A stretch of 64,000 nucleotides of DNA. It comes from an uncultured Caulobacteraceae bacterium. Its GTDB lineage: Bacteria > Pseudomonadota > Alphaproteobacteria > Caulobacterales > Caulobacteraceae. Below, piece after piece: positions 36,453-44,973 of the stretch. The stretch covers positions 1 through 64,000 of the forward strand of contig CAIQJF010000091.1 in NCBI GenBank assembly GCA_903872075.1. Reading direction: 5' to 3'. The notes under the pieces were generated by a model. That model had not been told where the DNA came from. It searched no databases and saw only the letters and a list, made by a program, of their open reading frames with translations. How positions within the stretch are numbered: the stretch's first letter is position 1; the number at the start of each line of letters is the position of its first letter. The translations under genes were made by a program, and so were the position numbers.

Positions 36453-37952
36453 TCAGCTGTATTTGAACTCGGCCCCGTCCAGATCGATCGCCGGGATTTC
36501 CTCGCGCTCGCGCCAGTAGTCCTGCGTGTGCTGCCATTCACGCTTGTCGCCGCGCTTGGGCAGAAGATGCATGCCGCGAAGCATGTAGCCGGGATTGAAG
36601 TTCTCGGTGTCCAGCCAGGGCAGCAGGGGCATGTTGTGGTCTTCCGGCCGCAGGGCGACCTCCACCCGCTTCGCGCCCTTGGCCTGCATGTGGTTGAGCG
36701 TCCGGCAGACGAAGTCGGCGATCATGTCCGCCCGCAGGGTCCAGCTGGCGCGGAAGTAACCGAACACCCAGACCATGTTGGGCACGCCGGTGAACATCAT
36801 GCCGCGGTAGGTGACGGTGTCGGCGAAATCCAGCGGCTTCTCATCGATGGTGAACTCGATGTCCCCCAGTACATTGAGGTTGAAGCCCGTCGCCGTGACG
36901 ATGATGTCGGCCTCCAGCGTCTTGCCGCCCTTGGTGATGATACCCTTCTCGGTGAAATGATCGATCTCGTCGGTGACCATGGTCGCCTTGCCGGCCACGA
37001 TGCCCTTGAAGATGTCGCCGTCGGGAACGAACGCCAGGCGCTGACGCCAGGGGCGGTAGCGGGGCGTGAAGTGGGTGTCGACGTCGTAGTCGGGGCCCAG
37101 ATAGGCGCGGACACCGGCCAGGAGCTCGGCCTTCACCACTTCGGGCTCCTTCATCGACCGCTGGGTGAACGCCTCCTGATCGTGCAGGATCTTCTTGCGC
37201 ACGATGTCGTGGATGATGGTCTCGTCGATGTCGATCTCGCGCAGGATGTCCGCCAGTTCGTTGCGGTTCACGCCGGGTGCGAAATAGGTCGGCGAGCGCT
37301 GCAGTACGGTGACGTGATTGCAGTCGCCGGCGATGGCCGGAACGACCGTAGCCGCAGTGGCCCCGGAACCGATCACCAGGACGTTCTTGCCCTTGTAGTC
37401 CAGGTCTTCCGGCCAGGTTTGCGGATGGACGAGCGTGCCCTTGTAGTTTTCGATACCGTCCCAATCCGGGGTGTAGCCCTTCTCGTGGCGGTAGTAGCCC
37501 TGGCACATCCACAGGAAATTGGCCGTGAAGAACCTGGATTCGCCGGTGTCGGTCAGCCGCGCCTCAATGGTCCAGAGGTTGTCCTTGCCGGACCAACGCG
37601 CCGACGTGATCTTGTGCTTGTAGCGGATATGCGGCGCCAGGCCATTTTCCTCGATGACCTCGCCCATGTAGCTTAGGATCTCTTCGGCAGACGCGATCGG
37701 CGGGCCGATCCAGGGCTTGAAGCGATAGCCGAAGGTGTAGAGGTCGCTGTCGGAGCGGATGCCCGGATATTTGTGGGTCAGCCAGGTGCCGCCATGACTC
37801 TCCAGGCTGTCCAGGACCACGAAGGTCTTGCCCGGACACTGCTGGCTGAGATGATAGGCGCCGCCCACGCCCGAAATTCCCGCGCCCACGATCAGAACGT
37901 CGAAGTGCTCGGTCTTGGTTTGGGAGCGCGAAAGCGTCGCGGTTTCCGTCAT
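36453..37952 (-). CDS. Flavin monooxygenase, Baeyer-Villiger (EthA-like) type
   Basis: This 499-residue FAD/NADPH monooxygenase has the FAD Rossmann motif IVGAGISGVGGAYHL (about 20-34), the BVMO-type fingerprint YKGTLVHPQTWPED (a variant of F-x-G-x3-H-x3-W-P) and the NADPH motif VIGSGATAATVVPAIA. It is closest in appearance to EthA-type Baeyer-Villiger enzymes, which insert oxygen next to ketones. No regulator is adjacent. Downstream GST and SDR genes on the same strand could process a ketone or its products. Confidence 0.88.
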   Translation of the reverse strand: MTETATLSRSQTKTEHFDVLIVGAGISGVGGAYHLSQQCPGKTFVVLDSLESHGGTWLTHKYPGIRSDSDLYTFGYRFKPWIGPPIASAEEILSYMGEVIEENGLAPHIRYKHKITSARWSGKDNLWTIEARLTDTGESRFFTANFLWMCQGYYRHEKGYTPDWDGIENYKGTLVHPQTWPEDLDYKGKNVLVIGSGATAATVVPAIAGDCNHVTVLQRSPTYFAPGVNRNELADILREIDIDETIIHDIVRKKILHDQEAFTQRSMKEPEVVKAELLAGVRAYLGPDYDVDTHFTPRYRPWRQRLAFVPDGDIFKGIVAGKATMVTDEIDHFTEKGIITKGGKTLEADIIVTATGFNLNVLGDIEFTIDEKPLDFADTVTYRGMMFTGVPNMVWVFGYFRASWTLRADMIADFVCRTLNHMQAKGAKRVEVALRPEDHNMPLLPWLDTENFNPGYMLRGMHLLPKRGDKREWQHTQDYWREREEIPAIDLDGAEFKYS

Positions 37953-38090
37953 GGGGAGAATCCTTCCTCGGGGGCTGGCCTGTCGCCGGTCGTAGCCGTC
38001 GCCTTAAGGTGCGGTCCGCGAGGCCGACTTCCTTGATCGAAATCAAGACGCGACACGTTTGCAGCGCCAGCGGGCCGTACGGCCCCGAGG

Positions 38091-39050
38091 TCAGAGATCC
38101 AAGGTGAGCCCATCGTAGGCGGCGACGATGTCCAGCGGCGCGCCCGACCGGGTGATCTGCTCAAACCGCACGGTCTCCGCGAGGATGTCGGCGATCCGTT
38201 CGTCGTCGTTCACCGGCTCATGGTGAAACAGGCACAGCCGTTTCACCCCGGCCATCTGGCACAGCTCGACCCCCATGATGTTGCTCGAATGCCCCCAGTC
38301 CTCCTTCACGGAAATGGACTCGGCGAGCGAGTACATGGAGTCGAAGATCACCATGTCGGCGTCGTGGAAGAAGCGCGCCGTCCGCTCCAACTGATCAACA
38401 TCATCCGGCTTATATTCGGCGTCGGTGGTGTAGATCAGGGTCTTGCCGTTCTGGGCGATGCGGTAGCCGAAGGAATCGCCGCCGTGCAGCTGGGCCATGC
38501 CGGTCACCGTCGCGCCGGCGATCTCATAGGCGACGCCGGGCTCAAGGGTGATGAACTCGATGCTGGCCGCGAGCGCCGTGAACTCCACGGGAAAGCACGG
38601 GGCGCTGTTCTGATCGCGGATCGCCGCCTCGAAGTTGGCGTGGCAGCTGTAGATCCTGATCCGGTTGCCGGGAATGAACGCCGGCACGAAAAAGGGGAAC
38701 CCCATGATGTGGTCCCAATGCACGTGGGACATCAGGATATGATAGGTCTTTGGCTTGGCGGGGCCGTGACGATCGAGGGCCGCGATTGAGAACTCGCGCA
38801 CGCCAGAGCCAAGATCGCATACCAGGTAGTCGTCGGATCCAGTGTCGACCTGCACGCAGGAGGTATTGCCACCGAAGGTGCTGTGCTCGGCGAACGTCAG
38901 CGATTCATCACAGAAGGCCTCGGCTTTCGCTACGCTGTCCAATCCGGCGCCAGCAGCCTTCACAAGCGCGGTGACAAGTTTGCGCCGGACCGCCTGCCCG
39001 CCCAGGGGCGCAGGGAGGGAGCCGCGCGTGCCCCAGAAGGTGATTTTCAT
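38091..39050 (-). CDS. Metallo-beta-lactamase-fold hydrolase
   Basis: This 319-residue MBL-fold protein begins ITFWGTRGSLPAPL and has FGGNTSCVQVDTG, the metal motif SHVHWDHIMG, a downstream Asp in YTTDAEY and a late His in LCLFHHEP. The overall pattern is that of the RNase Z/phosphodiesterase-like MBL group found beside signalling genes. It lies 16 bp after a STAS-domain gene on the same strand. Function is not known. A link to anti-sigma or second-messenger control is possible. Confidence 0.82.
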   Translation of the reverse strand: MKITFWGTRGSLPAPLGGQAVRRKLVTALVKAAGAGLDSVAKAEAFCDESLTFAEHSTFGGNTSCVQVDTGSDDYLVCDLGSGVREFSIAALDRHGPAKPKTYHILMSHVHWDHIMGFPFFVPAFIPGNRIRIYSCHANFEAAIRDQNSAPCFPVEFTALAASIEFITLEPGVAYEIAGATVTGMAQLHGGDSFGYRIAQNGKTLIYTTDAEYKPDDVDQLERTARFFHDADMVIFDSMYSLAESISVKEDWGHSSNIMGVELCQMAGVKRLCLFHHEPVNDDERIADILAETVRFEQITRSGAPLDIVAAYDGLTLDL

Positions 39051-39066
39051 CCGCGCTCCAGTTCAA

Positions 39067-39432
39067 TTACGCGTCGTAGGCGGCCAGTCCCTCCGGCGCC
39101 AGCGCCTTCAAAGCGTCACGCGCATCGCCATAGGCCGGGAAGAGGAGATTGAACCGGCTTATGGTAAAAATTTCAAGAACCCGTGGTCTGAGGCCGGCGA
39201 CCGCGAGAGTTTTATTCGCCGATTCAGCCGCGCGGAACGCAATTGTCATCGACCTGAAACCGGCGCTGTTGATATCGACCACGTCTGACATGTCGAGGAT
39301 GACCGCGGTGGCGGACGTCGACACCGCCGTCAGCAACGCTTCCTTCAGGGGCTCGGCGGCGGCAGTGTCCAGACGGCCGCTGACCTTCAGGACAGCGCCG
39401 CCGCCATAAATGGCTCGTTCAAAGGTTACCAC
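39067..39432 (-). CDS. STAS-domain protein (anti-sigma factor antagonist-like)
   Basis: The GTG at 39432 is preferred since the residues before it look non-coding; this gives 121 residues. The STAS fold is clear: VLKVSGRLDTAAAEPLKEALL, ILDMSDVVDINSAGFRSM (with the phosphorylatable Ser in NSAG) and LAVAGLRPRVLEIFTISR. STAS proteins bind anti-sigma factors or act as switches. No anti-sigma kinase is adjacent; the partner may be the MBL-fold protein just downstream. The start position is uncertain. Confidence 0.78.
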   Translation of the reverse strand: MVTFERAIYGGGAVLKVSGRLDTAAAEPLKEALLTAVSTSATAVILDMSDVVDINSAGFRSMTIAFRAAESANKTLAVAGLRPRVLEIFTISRFNLLFPAYGDARDALKALAPEGLAAYDA

Positions 39433-39675
39433 GCCTTGCGCCCCACCGCCGCTCCCAAGGCACCCTAGCACCGGCCGCACGTCACGGCGACACCCCCGGC
39501 TTTGCTCGACCTTGGACGTCCCGGGAGCGGTCCGACAGCCACGGATCTTCACGCCTGGCGCGGGTGGCGGCCACGCACAGGACCGGCAAGGCCGAACAGG
39601 CGCATGGACGCCGGGACCGCCCCGCGTCTATGAGAAACGCCGAAACGCACAACACATCGGGCGAGGAACCCCAGC

Positions 39676-40440
39676 ATGGACATCAAGGACAAGATCGTCG
39701 TCATCACCGGCGCCGCCAGCGGCATCGGCAAGGCCCTGGCCATCCGCTGCCACACCGAAGGCGCGAAGCTGGTGGTCTGCTCAGACATCAACGGCGAGGG
39801 CTCCGCCGCCACAGCCGCACAGATCGGCGGCATTTCGTTCAAGACCAACGTCGCCGTCGAAGGCGACATCGTGCATCTGATCGAGACCGTGGAAGCCGAT
39901 CACGGCCCGATCGATCTGTTCTTCTCCAACGCCGGCATCGGCATCGGCGGCGGAGCCGAAGCCTCCAACGAAGGCTGGCAGCGCATCTGGGACATCAACG
40001 TCATGTCGCACGTCTGGGCCGCCCGCCATCTGGTTCCGCGCATGGCCGCGCGTGGCGGCGGCTATCTGATCAACACCGCCTCGGCGGCGGGCCTGCTCTC
40101 CCAGATCGGCTCGGCCCCCTACGCCGTGACCAAGCACGCCGCCGTGGGCCTGGCCGAATGGCTGGCGATCACCCATGGCGATCAGGGGATCAAGGTCAGC
40201 GTCCTCTGCCCGCAAGCGGTGCGCACCGCCATGACCGCCGGCAATCCCGACGGTGTGGCCAGCGTCAACGGCATGATCGAGGCCGAGGAGGTCGCCGAAT
40301 GCGTGATCGGCTGCATCGCCGCCGAGACCTTCCTGATCCTGCCCCACCCGGTCGTGCTGGACTACATCCGCCGCAAAACCGGCGACTACGACCGCTGGAT
40401 CAAGGGCATGCAGAAGCTCAACCGGCAATACGCCGGCTGA
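39676..40440 (+). CDS. Short-chain dehydrogenase/reductase
   Basis: This 254-residue SDR has the cofactor motif ITGAASGIGKALA (10-22), SNAGIGIGGG, the Ser in NTASAAG and YAVTK. The Asp after the second strand (CSDINGEG) suggests NAD(H) preference. It stands alone on the plus strand between minus-strand genes. Its substrate is unknown. A hairpin follows the stop. Confidence 0.87.
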   Translation: MDIKDKIVVITGAASGIGKALAIRCHTEGAKLVVCSDINGEGSAATAAQIGGISFKTNVAVEGDIVHLIETVEADHGPIDLFFSNAGIGIGGGAEASNEGWQRIWDINVMSHVWAARHLVPRMAARGGGYLINTASAAGLLSQIGSAPYAVTKHAAVGLAEWLAITHGDQGIKVSVLCPQAVRTAMTAGNPDGVASVNGMIEAEEVAECVIGCIAAETFLILPHPVVLDYIRRKTGDYDRWIKGMQKLNRQYAG

Positions 40441-40461
40441 GGCGACGGCGGGGTTGTCGCC
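40441..40461. terminator. Hairpin between convergent genes
   Basis: GGCGAC and GTCGCC arms surround a nine-base loop right after the SDR stop. It is a weak terminator candidate without a T-run. Confidence 0.35.
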
Positions 40462-40464
40462 GGC

Positions 40465-40902
40465 TCAGGCCAGCCAGCCCCGCCTTGCCGCGAAACCGCA
40501 GAACCAGATCTCCACGGCGCAGGCCGTGAAGATGAAGCCGGGAAAGGCAAGCGCCGACGGACCAAGCTTCCGGACCCCGCCGAAGACGAGGAACACCCAG
40601 CCGAACTGCACGCTGATTCCGAGAAGCGACAGGACGAAGCCCAGAGCGGCCTGCCGCCGGCGCAGCAGAAGCAGGATGGCGCCGGCCAGCCCACCGAGCG
40701 TCGCCGCCACATAGGCCGCCCGGGCGAACAACGGCATCGCCGTGAAGGCGTCACTTTGGGCGGTGGGCATTTCCGCCAGTTCGGCCGGCGTCAGGTTCAG
40801 TTGGCTGTAGCAGGCAAAGGCTCCCGCGAGGCCCCAAAGAAGCGCGGCGACGGCCGCAAGCGTGAACCACAACGGTGGTTTCGCTGACGTAACTCCTGTC
40901 AT
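40465..40902 (-). CDS. Small four-helix membrane protein
   Basis: This 145-residue inner-membrane protein has four predicted membrane segments at about 12-32, 62-80, 86-106 and 115-135. No catalytic motif is recognisable. The ATG directly follows one arm of a perfect 11-base inverted repeat that contains the ribosome-binding sequence GGAG, so translation initiation could be controlled by RNA structure or by a bound regulator. Confidence 0.7.
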   Translation of the reverse strand: MTGVTSAKPPLWFTLAAVAALLWGLAGAFACYSQLNLTPAELAEMPTAQSDAFTAMPLFARAAYVAATLGGLAGAILLLLRRRQAALGFVLSLLGISVQFGWVFLVFGGVRKLGPSALAFPGFIFTACAVEIWFCGFAARRGWLA

Positions 40903-40933
40903 TGTCTGTCTCCTCCCCTGTTGGAGACAGACA
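40903..40933 (-). promoter_or_regulatory. Perfect inverted repeat covering the Shine-Dalgarno of the small membrane protein
   Basis: The arms TGTCTGTCTCC and GGAGACAGACA (11 of 11 paired) flank a nine-base loop. On the minus strand the second arm ends right before the ATG and holds GGAG, while the loop holds GGGG. The structure could therefore sequester the ribosome site, or the DNA palindrome could be an operator. Confidence 0.6.
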
Positions 40934-40977
40934 GTACTGGCTTTTTCCCCAGAGGAAACCGTCGTGGAGGGCGCGTC

Positions 40978-42348
40978 TCAGTCGTAGGCTAACAGGATTT
41001 CGTCGAGCGCTTCCTCGAGATCCAGCGCCGTGGCGCAGTGTGAGAGGTGGGTGCAGAACGGCTGATAGCGGAGAATTTCGCTATCGCCCGAACCCCACCG
41101 GCCGGTTGGCTCCGGGCAGAGCCAGACGACCCGCTTCGCCCGGTCGGCCATCTCCGCGAAGATGTCCAGGCGCGGATCGGTGTGGTTAGAGCGCCCGTCG
41201 CCGAGCAGCAGTACGGTGGTGCGCCGGTCGATCTGGTCCCAGTGTTTGTCGCGCAGATCAATCATCGCCTGGCCATAGTCGGTGCCGCCGGAGCCGACTT
41301 CCAGGATGATGTGATCCATGGCCGCCTCGAAGCTCAGGTGCTTCAGCGGGCCGGAGACATCCACCAGGACGTTGGAAAAGGCGAAGGCGCCGAGGTCGGT
41401 GACGGTCTCGTTCAGGGCGTAGAGGAACATCAGCAGGAAGCGGACATAGGTCGCCACCGAGCCGGAGACGTCGCAGATGGCCACGATCTTGGGCCGGTCG
41501 CGGTGCTTGCGCTTCCAGACGACCTGGAACGGCACGCCGTCGAAACCGGCGTTGGCGCGCAGGGTCCGGCGTACGTCCAGCTTGCCGCGGTTGCGGACCT
41601 TGCGCCGCCGTGAGTGACGGACGGCGAGGCGGCGGGCCATGCGGGCCACCACGGCCTTCATGCGCTCCATGTCGCGCAGGCTGAGCTTGTCGATCGCCCG
41701 GCTGGCCACGGCCGAATTCATGAAGTTTTCGGTGGCGGTGCGGCCGAACACCTCGAAGCGCTGGTCGACATGGCGCCGGGCCGCGCGCATCAGGGCCGAG
41801 CGCGCGTCCATCAGCGCCTGGGCCTCGGCCTGGGACTCTGGCGAGCGATCCTGCAGGCGCTCCATCAGCCGGGCTTCCAGCGCCTCGACGCCCATGGTCT
41901 CAAGCATGCGGCGGGAGAAGAACGAGCCCTGGGAGGCGAAACGGATCTCATCCACGCCGGCCTGAGAGGCGGCCCGCTCCATGGCTACCGCCAGGCGACT
42001 CTGATCGCCCGCGCGGGCGAGGTCGAGAAGCTGGTCCGCCGGGTCGGCAGGCTCGCCCTCCCCGCCTGAGCCATCGCCGTCGCGCTGGTCCGCCGTGTCC
42101 TCGGAGTCCTGGCGCTCGGCGCCGGCCGTCGCCGCCCCGCGACTGAAGTAGAGATCGAACAACCGGTCGTGGATGTCCTTTTCTTCCGGCGTCTTGGCGA
42201 GGACCACAGAGAGGGAGTCCTTCAGACGCTGGCGCTCGGCATAGCCCACCAGGGCCAGGGCGCGCGCGGCGTCGATGGCCTCGGACGGCGACACCGCCGC
42301 CCCGGCGGTCCGCAGCGCACGGATATAGTTGGTGAGGGTGCGCTCCAT
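40978..42348 (-). CDS. VWA domain (CoxE-like) protein
   Basis: This 456-residue protein has a helical charged N-terminal half and a C-terminal von Willebrand A domain. The domain starts at the MIDAS motif CDVSGSVATYV and continues into GSGGTDYGQAM and LLLGDGRSNHTD. Such proteins pair with MoxR AAA+ ATPases as metal-insertion or complex-remodelling chaperones; CoxE/CoxD mature CO dehydrogenase in Oligotropha. The MoxR gene lies seven bases upstream. No CO dehydrogenase is in the window, so the client is unknown. Confidence 0.87.
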   Translation of the reverse strand: MERTLTNYIRALRTAGAAVSPSEAIDAARALALVGYAERQRLKDSLSVVLAKTPEEKDIHDRLFDLYFSRGAATAGAERQDSEDTADQRDGDGSGGEGEPADPADQLLDLARAGDQSRLAVAMERAASQAGVDEIRFASQGSFFSRRMLETMGVEALEARLMERLQDRSPESQAEAQALMDARSALMRAARRHVDQRFEVFGRTATENFMNSAVASRAIDKLSLRDMERMKAVVARMARRLAVRHSRRRKVRNRGKLDVRRTLRANAGFDGVPFQVVWKRKHRDRPKIVAICDVSGSVATYVRFLLMFLYALNETVTDLGAFAFSNVLVDVSGPLKHLSFEAAMDHIILEVGSGGTDYGQAMIDLRDKHWDQIDRRTTVLLLGDGRSNHTDPRLDIFAEMADRAKRVVWLCPEPTGRWGSGDSEILRYQPFCTHLSHCATALDLEEALDEILLAYD

Positions 42349-42355
42349 GCGCCGG

Positions 42356-43315
42356 TCAGGCCGCCTCGGCCGCCGCCTTGACCGCCTCGTGGGTGAGGGC
42401 TTCGGCCTTGCCGGTGACGGCGAGGATGTCGCTCTGACGCTTGAGGATGACGTTCAGCGTGTCGCGGACCATAGCCGGCTCCAGCGCGTCGGCGTGCAGC
42501 AGCAGCAGGGTGCGGGCCCAGTCGATGGTCTCGCTGATCGAGGGCAGCTTGCGCAGGTTCTCGCCGCGCAGAAGCTGAACGAAGGAGACCAGTTGGGCGA
42601 GCAGCTTGTCCGATACGTCCGGCACCCGGGCCCGGACGATCAGGCGCTCGCGCTCGGCGTCAGGGAAGTCGATGTGCAGGTGCAGGCAACGGCGCTTCAG
42701 GGCGTCGCCGAGTTCGCGCGTCGCGTTGGAGGTCAGCATCACCAGCGGCGGCACGTCGGCCTCAATGGTGCCGATCTCGGGCACGGTGACCTGGTAGTCG
42801 GAAAGGATCTCGAGCAAAAGCGCCTCGAACTCCTCGTCGGACTTGTCGATCTCATCGATCAGCAGCACCGAGCCGCCGGTCTGTTCCATGGCCTTGAGCA
42901 GCGGACGCGGCTCGAGGAAATCGCGGGAGAAGAACAGGTCCTGGAAGTCGCCAAGCTTGGCGAAGGACGCGTCCAGCCCGTCGGCGTCAGCCACCAGATC
43001 GTGGATCTTTTCTTTCAGGATCTGGGTGTAGAGGAGTTGCTTGCCGTACTTCCATTCGTACAGCGCCTTGCTCTCGTCGAGGCCCTCGTAGCACTGCATG
43101 CGCAGCAGCGGATAGCCGAGGTATTTGGCCACCGACCGCGCCAGATCGGTCTTGCCCACGCCGGCGGGCCCCTCGATCAGCACCGGCTTGCGCAGGTGAT
43201 GGGCCAGGTAGACTGCGGTGGAGATGGCCGCGGTGGAGATGTAGCCGACCTCGGTCAGGCCTGACGTCACCGCGTCGATGGAGGTCAGGCCGGCAGGGGT
43301 GTCGATCGCGGTCAT
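42356..43315 (-). CDS. MoxR-family AAA+ ATPase
   Basis: The ATG at 43315 gives about 319 residues; a GTG three codons earlier is possible. It has Walker A EGPAGVGKTDLARSV (about 52-66), Walker B VLLIDEIDKSDEEFEALLLEIL, sensor-1 VMLTSNATRELGDALKRRCLH and Arg-finger segments, all typical of MoxR. It acts with the adjacent VWA protein, probably in maturation or disassembly of a metalloenzyme complex. It is separated from the upstream acyl-CoA dehydrogenase by an intrinsic hairpin. Confidence 0.9.
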   Translation of the reverse strand: MTAIDTPAGLTSIDAVTSGLTEVGYISTAAISTAVYLAHHLRKPVLIEGPAGVGKTDLARSVAKYLGYPLLRMQCYEGLDESKALYEWKYGKQLLYTQILKEKIHDLVADADGLDASFAKLGDFQDLFFSRDFLEPRPLLKAMEQTGGSVLLIDEIDKSDEEFEALLLEILSDYQVTVPEIGTIEADVPPLVMLTSNATRELGDALKRRCLHLHIDFPDAERERLIVRARVPDVSDKLLAQLVSFVQLLRGENLRKLPSISETIDWARTLLLLHADALEPAMVRDTLNVILKRQSDILAVTGKAEALTHEAVKAAAEAA

Positions 43316-43375
43316 GGGTCTCACAAAGTTGAATTTCGCGGGCCGAACGCGAAGTCGGCCCCGTCATCAAGACAA

Positions 43376-43406
43376 CGATCCCCGGAGCAGGGAGCTCCGG
43401 GGATCG
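43376..43406 (-). terminator. Intrinsic terminator after the acyl-CoA dehydrogenase
   Basis: The perfect 12-base arms CGATCCCCGGAG and CTCCGGGGATCG flank a seven-base loop. The minus-strand 3' flank begins TTGTCTTG, which is T-rich for this DNA. Confidence 0.6.
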
Positions 43407-43443
43407 CGGCCTTGAACGTCAGCTAGAAACCAGGGTTGAAGCC

Positions 43444-44766
43444 CTAGTTCCGCCAGACCATGGCGGAGGTCATGCTGTCCTCCGACACGCCTTCGTACTG
43501 GCGCAGTTCGTTGCGGCCCACCACCAGGTGGTGGACTTCGTCCGGACCGTCGGCGATGCGCAGGGTGCGCTGTCCGGCGTACATGCGGGCCAGAGGCGTC
43601 CATTGCGAAACGCCGGTGGCGCCGTGCATCTGGATGGCCTGGTCGATGATCTGGCAGACCCGCTCGGGCACCAGCGCCTTGACCATGTGCACCCAGACGC
43701 GGGCTTCGCGGTTGCCCAGGACGTCCATGGCCTTGGCGGCCTTGAGCACCATCAGGCGCATGGACTCGATCTCGATCCGGGCGCGCGAGATGATCTCGAT
43801 GTTGCCGCCGAGGTGCGCGATCTTGCGGCCGAAGGCCTCACGCGACAGACCGCGCCGGACCATCAGGTCGAGGGCGCGTTCGGCCTGGCCGATGGAACGC
43901 ATGCAGTGGTGGATACGGCCCGGACCCAGGCGGACCTGGGAGATCTCGAAGCCGCGGCCTTCGCCGAGCAGCATGTTGGATTCCGGCACCCGCACATTGG
44001 TGAAGCGGATGTGCATGTGGCCGTGCGGGGCGTCGTCCTCGCCGAACACCTGCATGCCTTCCAGGATCTCCACGCCGGGGGCGTCGATGGGCACCAGGAT
44101 CTGCGACTGCTGCTTATGCGGCGGGGCGTCGGGGCTGGTCTTGACCATGGTGATCATGATCTTGCAGCGCGGATCGCCGGCGCCGGAGATGTAGAACTTG
44201 TCGCCGTTGATGACCCACTCATCGCCTTCCTTGTGGGCGCGCATGCCGACGTTCTTGGCGTCGGAAGAGGCCCGGTCCGGCTCGGTCATGGCATAGGCGG
44301 AACGGATCTCGCCGCTGAGCAGCGGCTTCAGCCAGCGCTCCTTCTGCTCGGGCGTCCCCACCCGCTCCAGCACTTCCATATTGCCGGTGTCAGGCGCCGA
44401 GCAGTTCATGACCTCGGAGGCCATGGGGTTCTTGCCGAGTTCGACGGCGATATAGGCGTAGTCGAGGTTGGAGAGGCCCTCGCCGGTTTCGGCGTCGGGC
44501 AGGAAGAAGTTCCACAGGCCCTCGGCCTTGGCCTTGTTCTTGGCGACCTCAAGCACTTCCAGCTGACCGGGCGCATAGCTCCAGCGGTCGGTCTTGTTCA
44601 GGCCGAGACGATGGAACTCCTCGGACATCGGGTTGACGGTTTCCTTGATGAACGCCTTGACGTGCTCCAGCAGGGGCATCGCCTTTTCGCTCATCCGCAG
44701 ATCGTGAAGATCGTCGGTGGGGTTCAATCCGAACGCGGATTTCGCCTGGGGGGCGTCGTCGGCCAT
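43444..44766 (-). CDS. Acyl-CoA dehydrogenase
   Basis: The ATG at 44766 is preceded by AGAGGAAA and gives 440 residues; an earlier ATG is less likely. It has the flavoprotein acyl-CoA dehydrogenase signatures AYAMTEPDRASSDAKN in the middle, VINGDKFYISGAGDPRC, and the C-terminal PLARMYAGQRTLRIADGPDEVHHLVVGR region split over the active-site end. It is similar in layout to long-chain or alkylthio acyl-CoA dehydrogenases (ACAD10/11-like). It is cytosolic, FAD-dependent, and probably in fatty-acid or xenobiotic acyl-CoA oxidation. Confidence 0.88.
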   Translation of the reverse strand: MADDAPQAKSAFGLNPTDDLHDLRMSEKAMPLLEHVKAFIKETVNPMSEEFHRLGLNKTDRWSYAPGQLEVLEVAKNKAKAEGLWNFFLPDAETGEGLSNLDYAYIAVELGKNPMASEVMNCSAPDTGNMEVLERVGTPEQKERWLKPLLSGEIRSAYAMTEPDRASSDAKNVGMRAHKEGDEWVINGDKFYISGAGDPRCKIMITMVKTSPDAPPHKQQSQILVPIDAPGVEILEGMQVFGEDDAPHGHMHIRFTNVRVPESNMLLGEGRGFEISQVRLGPGRIHHCMRSIGQAERALDLMVRRGLSREAFGRKIAHLGGNIEIISRARIEIESMRLMVLKAAKAMDVLGNREARVWVHMVKALVPERVCQIIDQAIQMHGATGVSQWTPLARMYAGQRTLRIADGPDEVHHLVVGRNELRQYEGVSEDSMTSAMVWRN

Positions 44767-44925
44767 GGTCTCGTTTCCTCTGGTTTGATCAACACGGGTT
44801 GGTGGGATCATCTCTAGCAAATCGGCCCGGTTGTCGATTCAAACAGCCGTTCGGATTCGCAAAAATTTGGGCGTGCGGTACGCCGCGCGAGGCGGCGGGA
44901 ACCCGTGAGGCGCCAGAAACGACAA

Positions 44926-44952
44926 ACGCTCCCCGCCGATGGCGGGGAGCGT
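44926..44952 (-). terminator. Intrinsic terminator after the 993-residue TonB receptor
   Basis: The perfect 12-base arms ACGCTCCCCGCC and GGCGGGGAGCGT flank GAT. On the minus strand the 3' flank reads TTGTCGTTTC. Confidence 0.65.
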
Positions 44953-44973
44953 CCATTCGTCCGAGCCTGAGGC

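Noticed and set aside
39433..39552. N-terminal extension of the STAS protein
   Set aside because: The 40 extra residues are Cys/Arg/Gly-rich without similarity to STAS proteins, so the GTG at 39432 is preferred.
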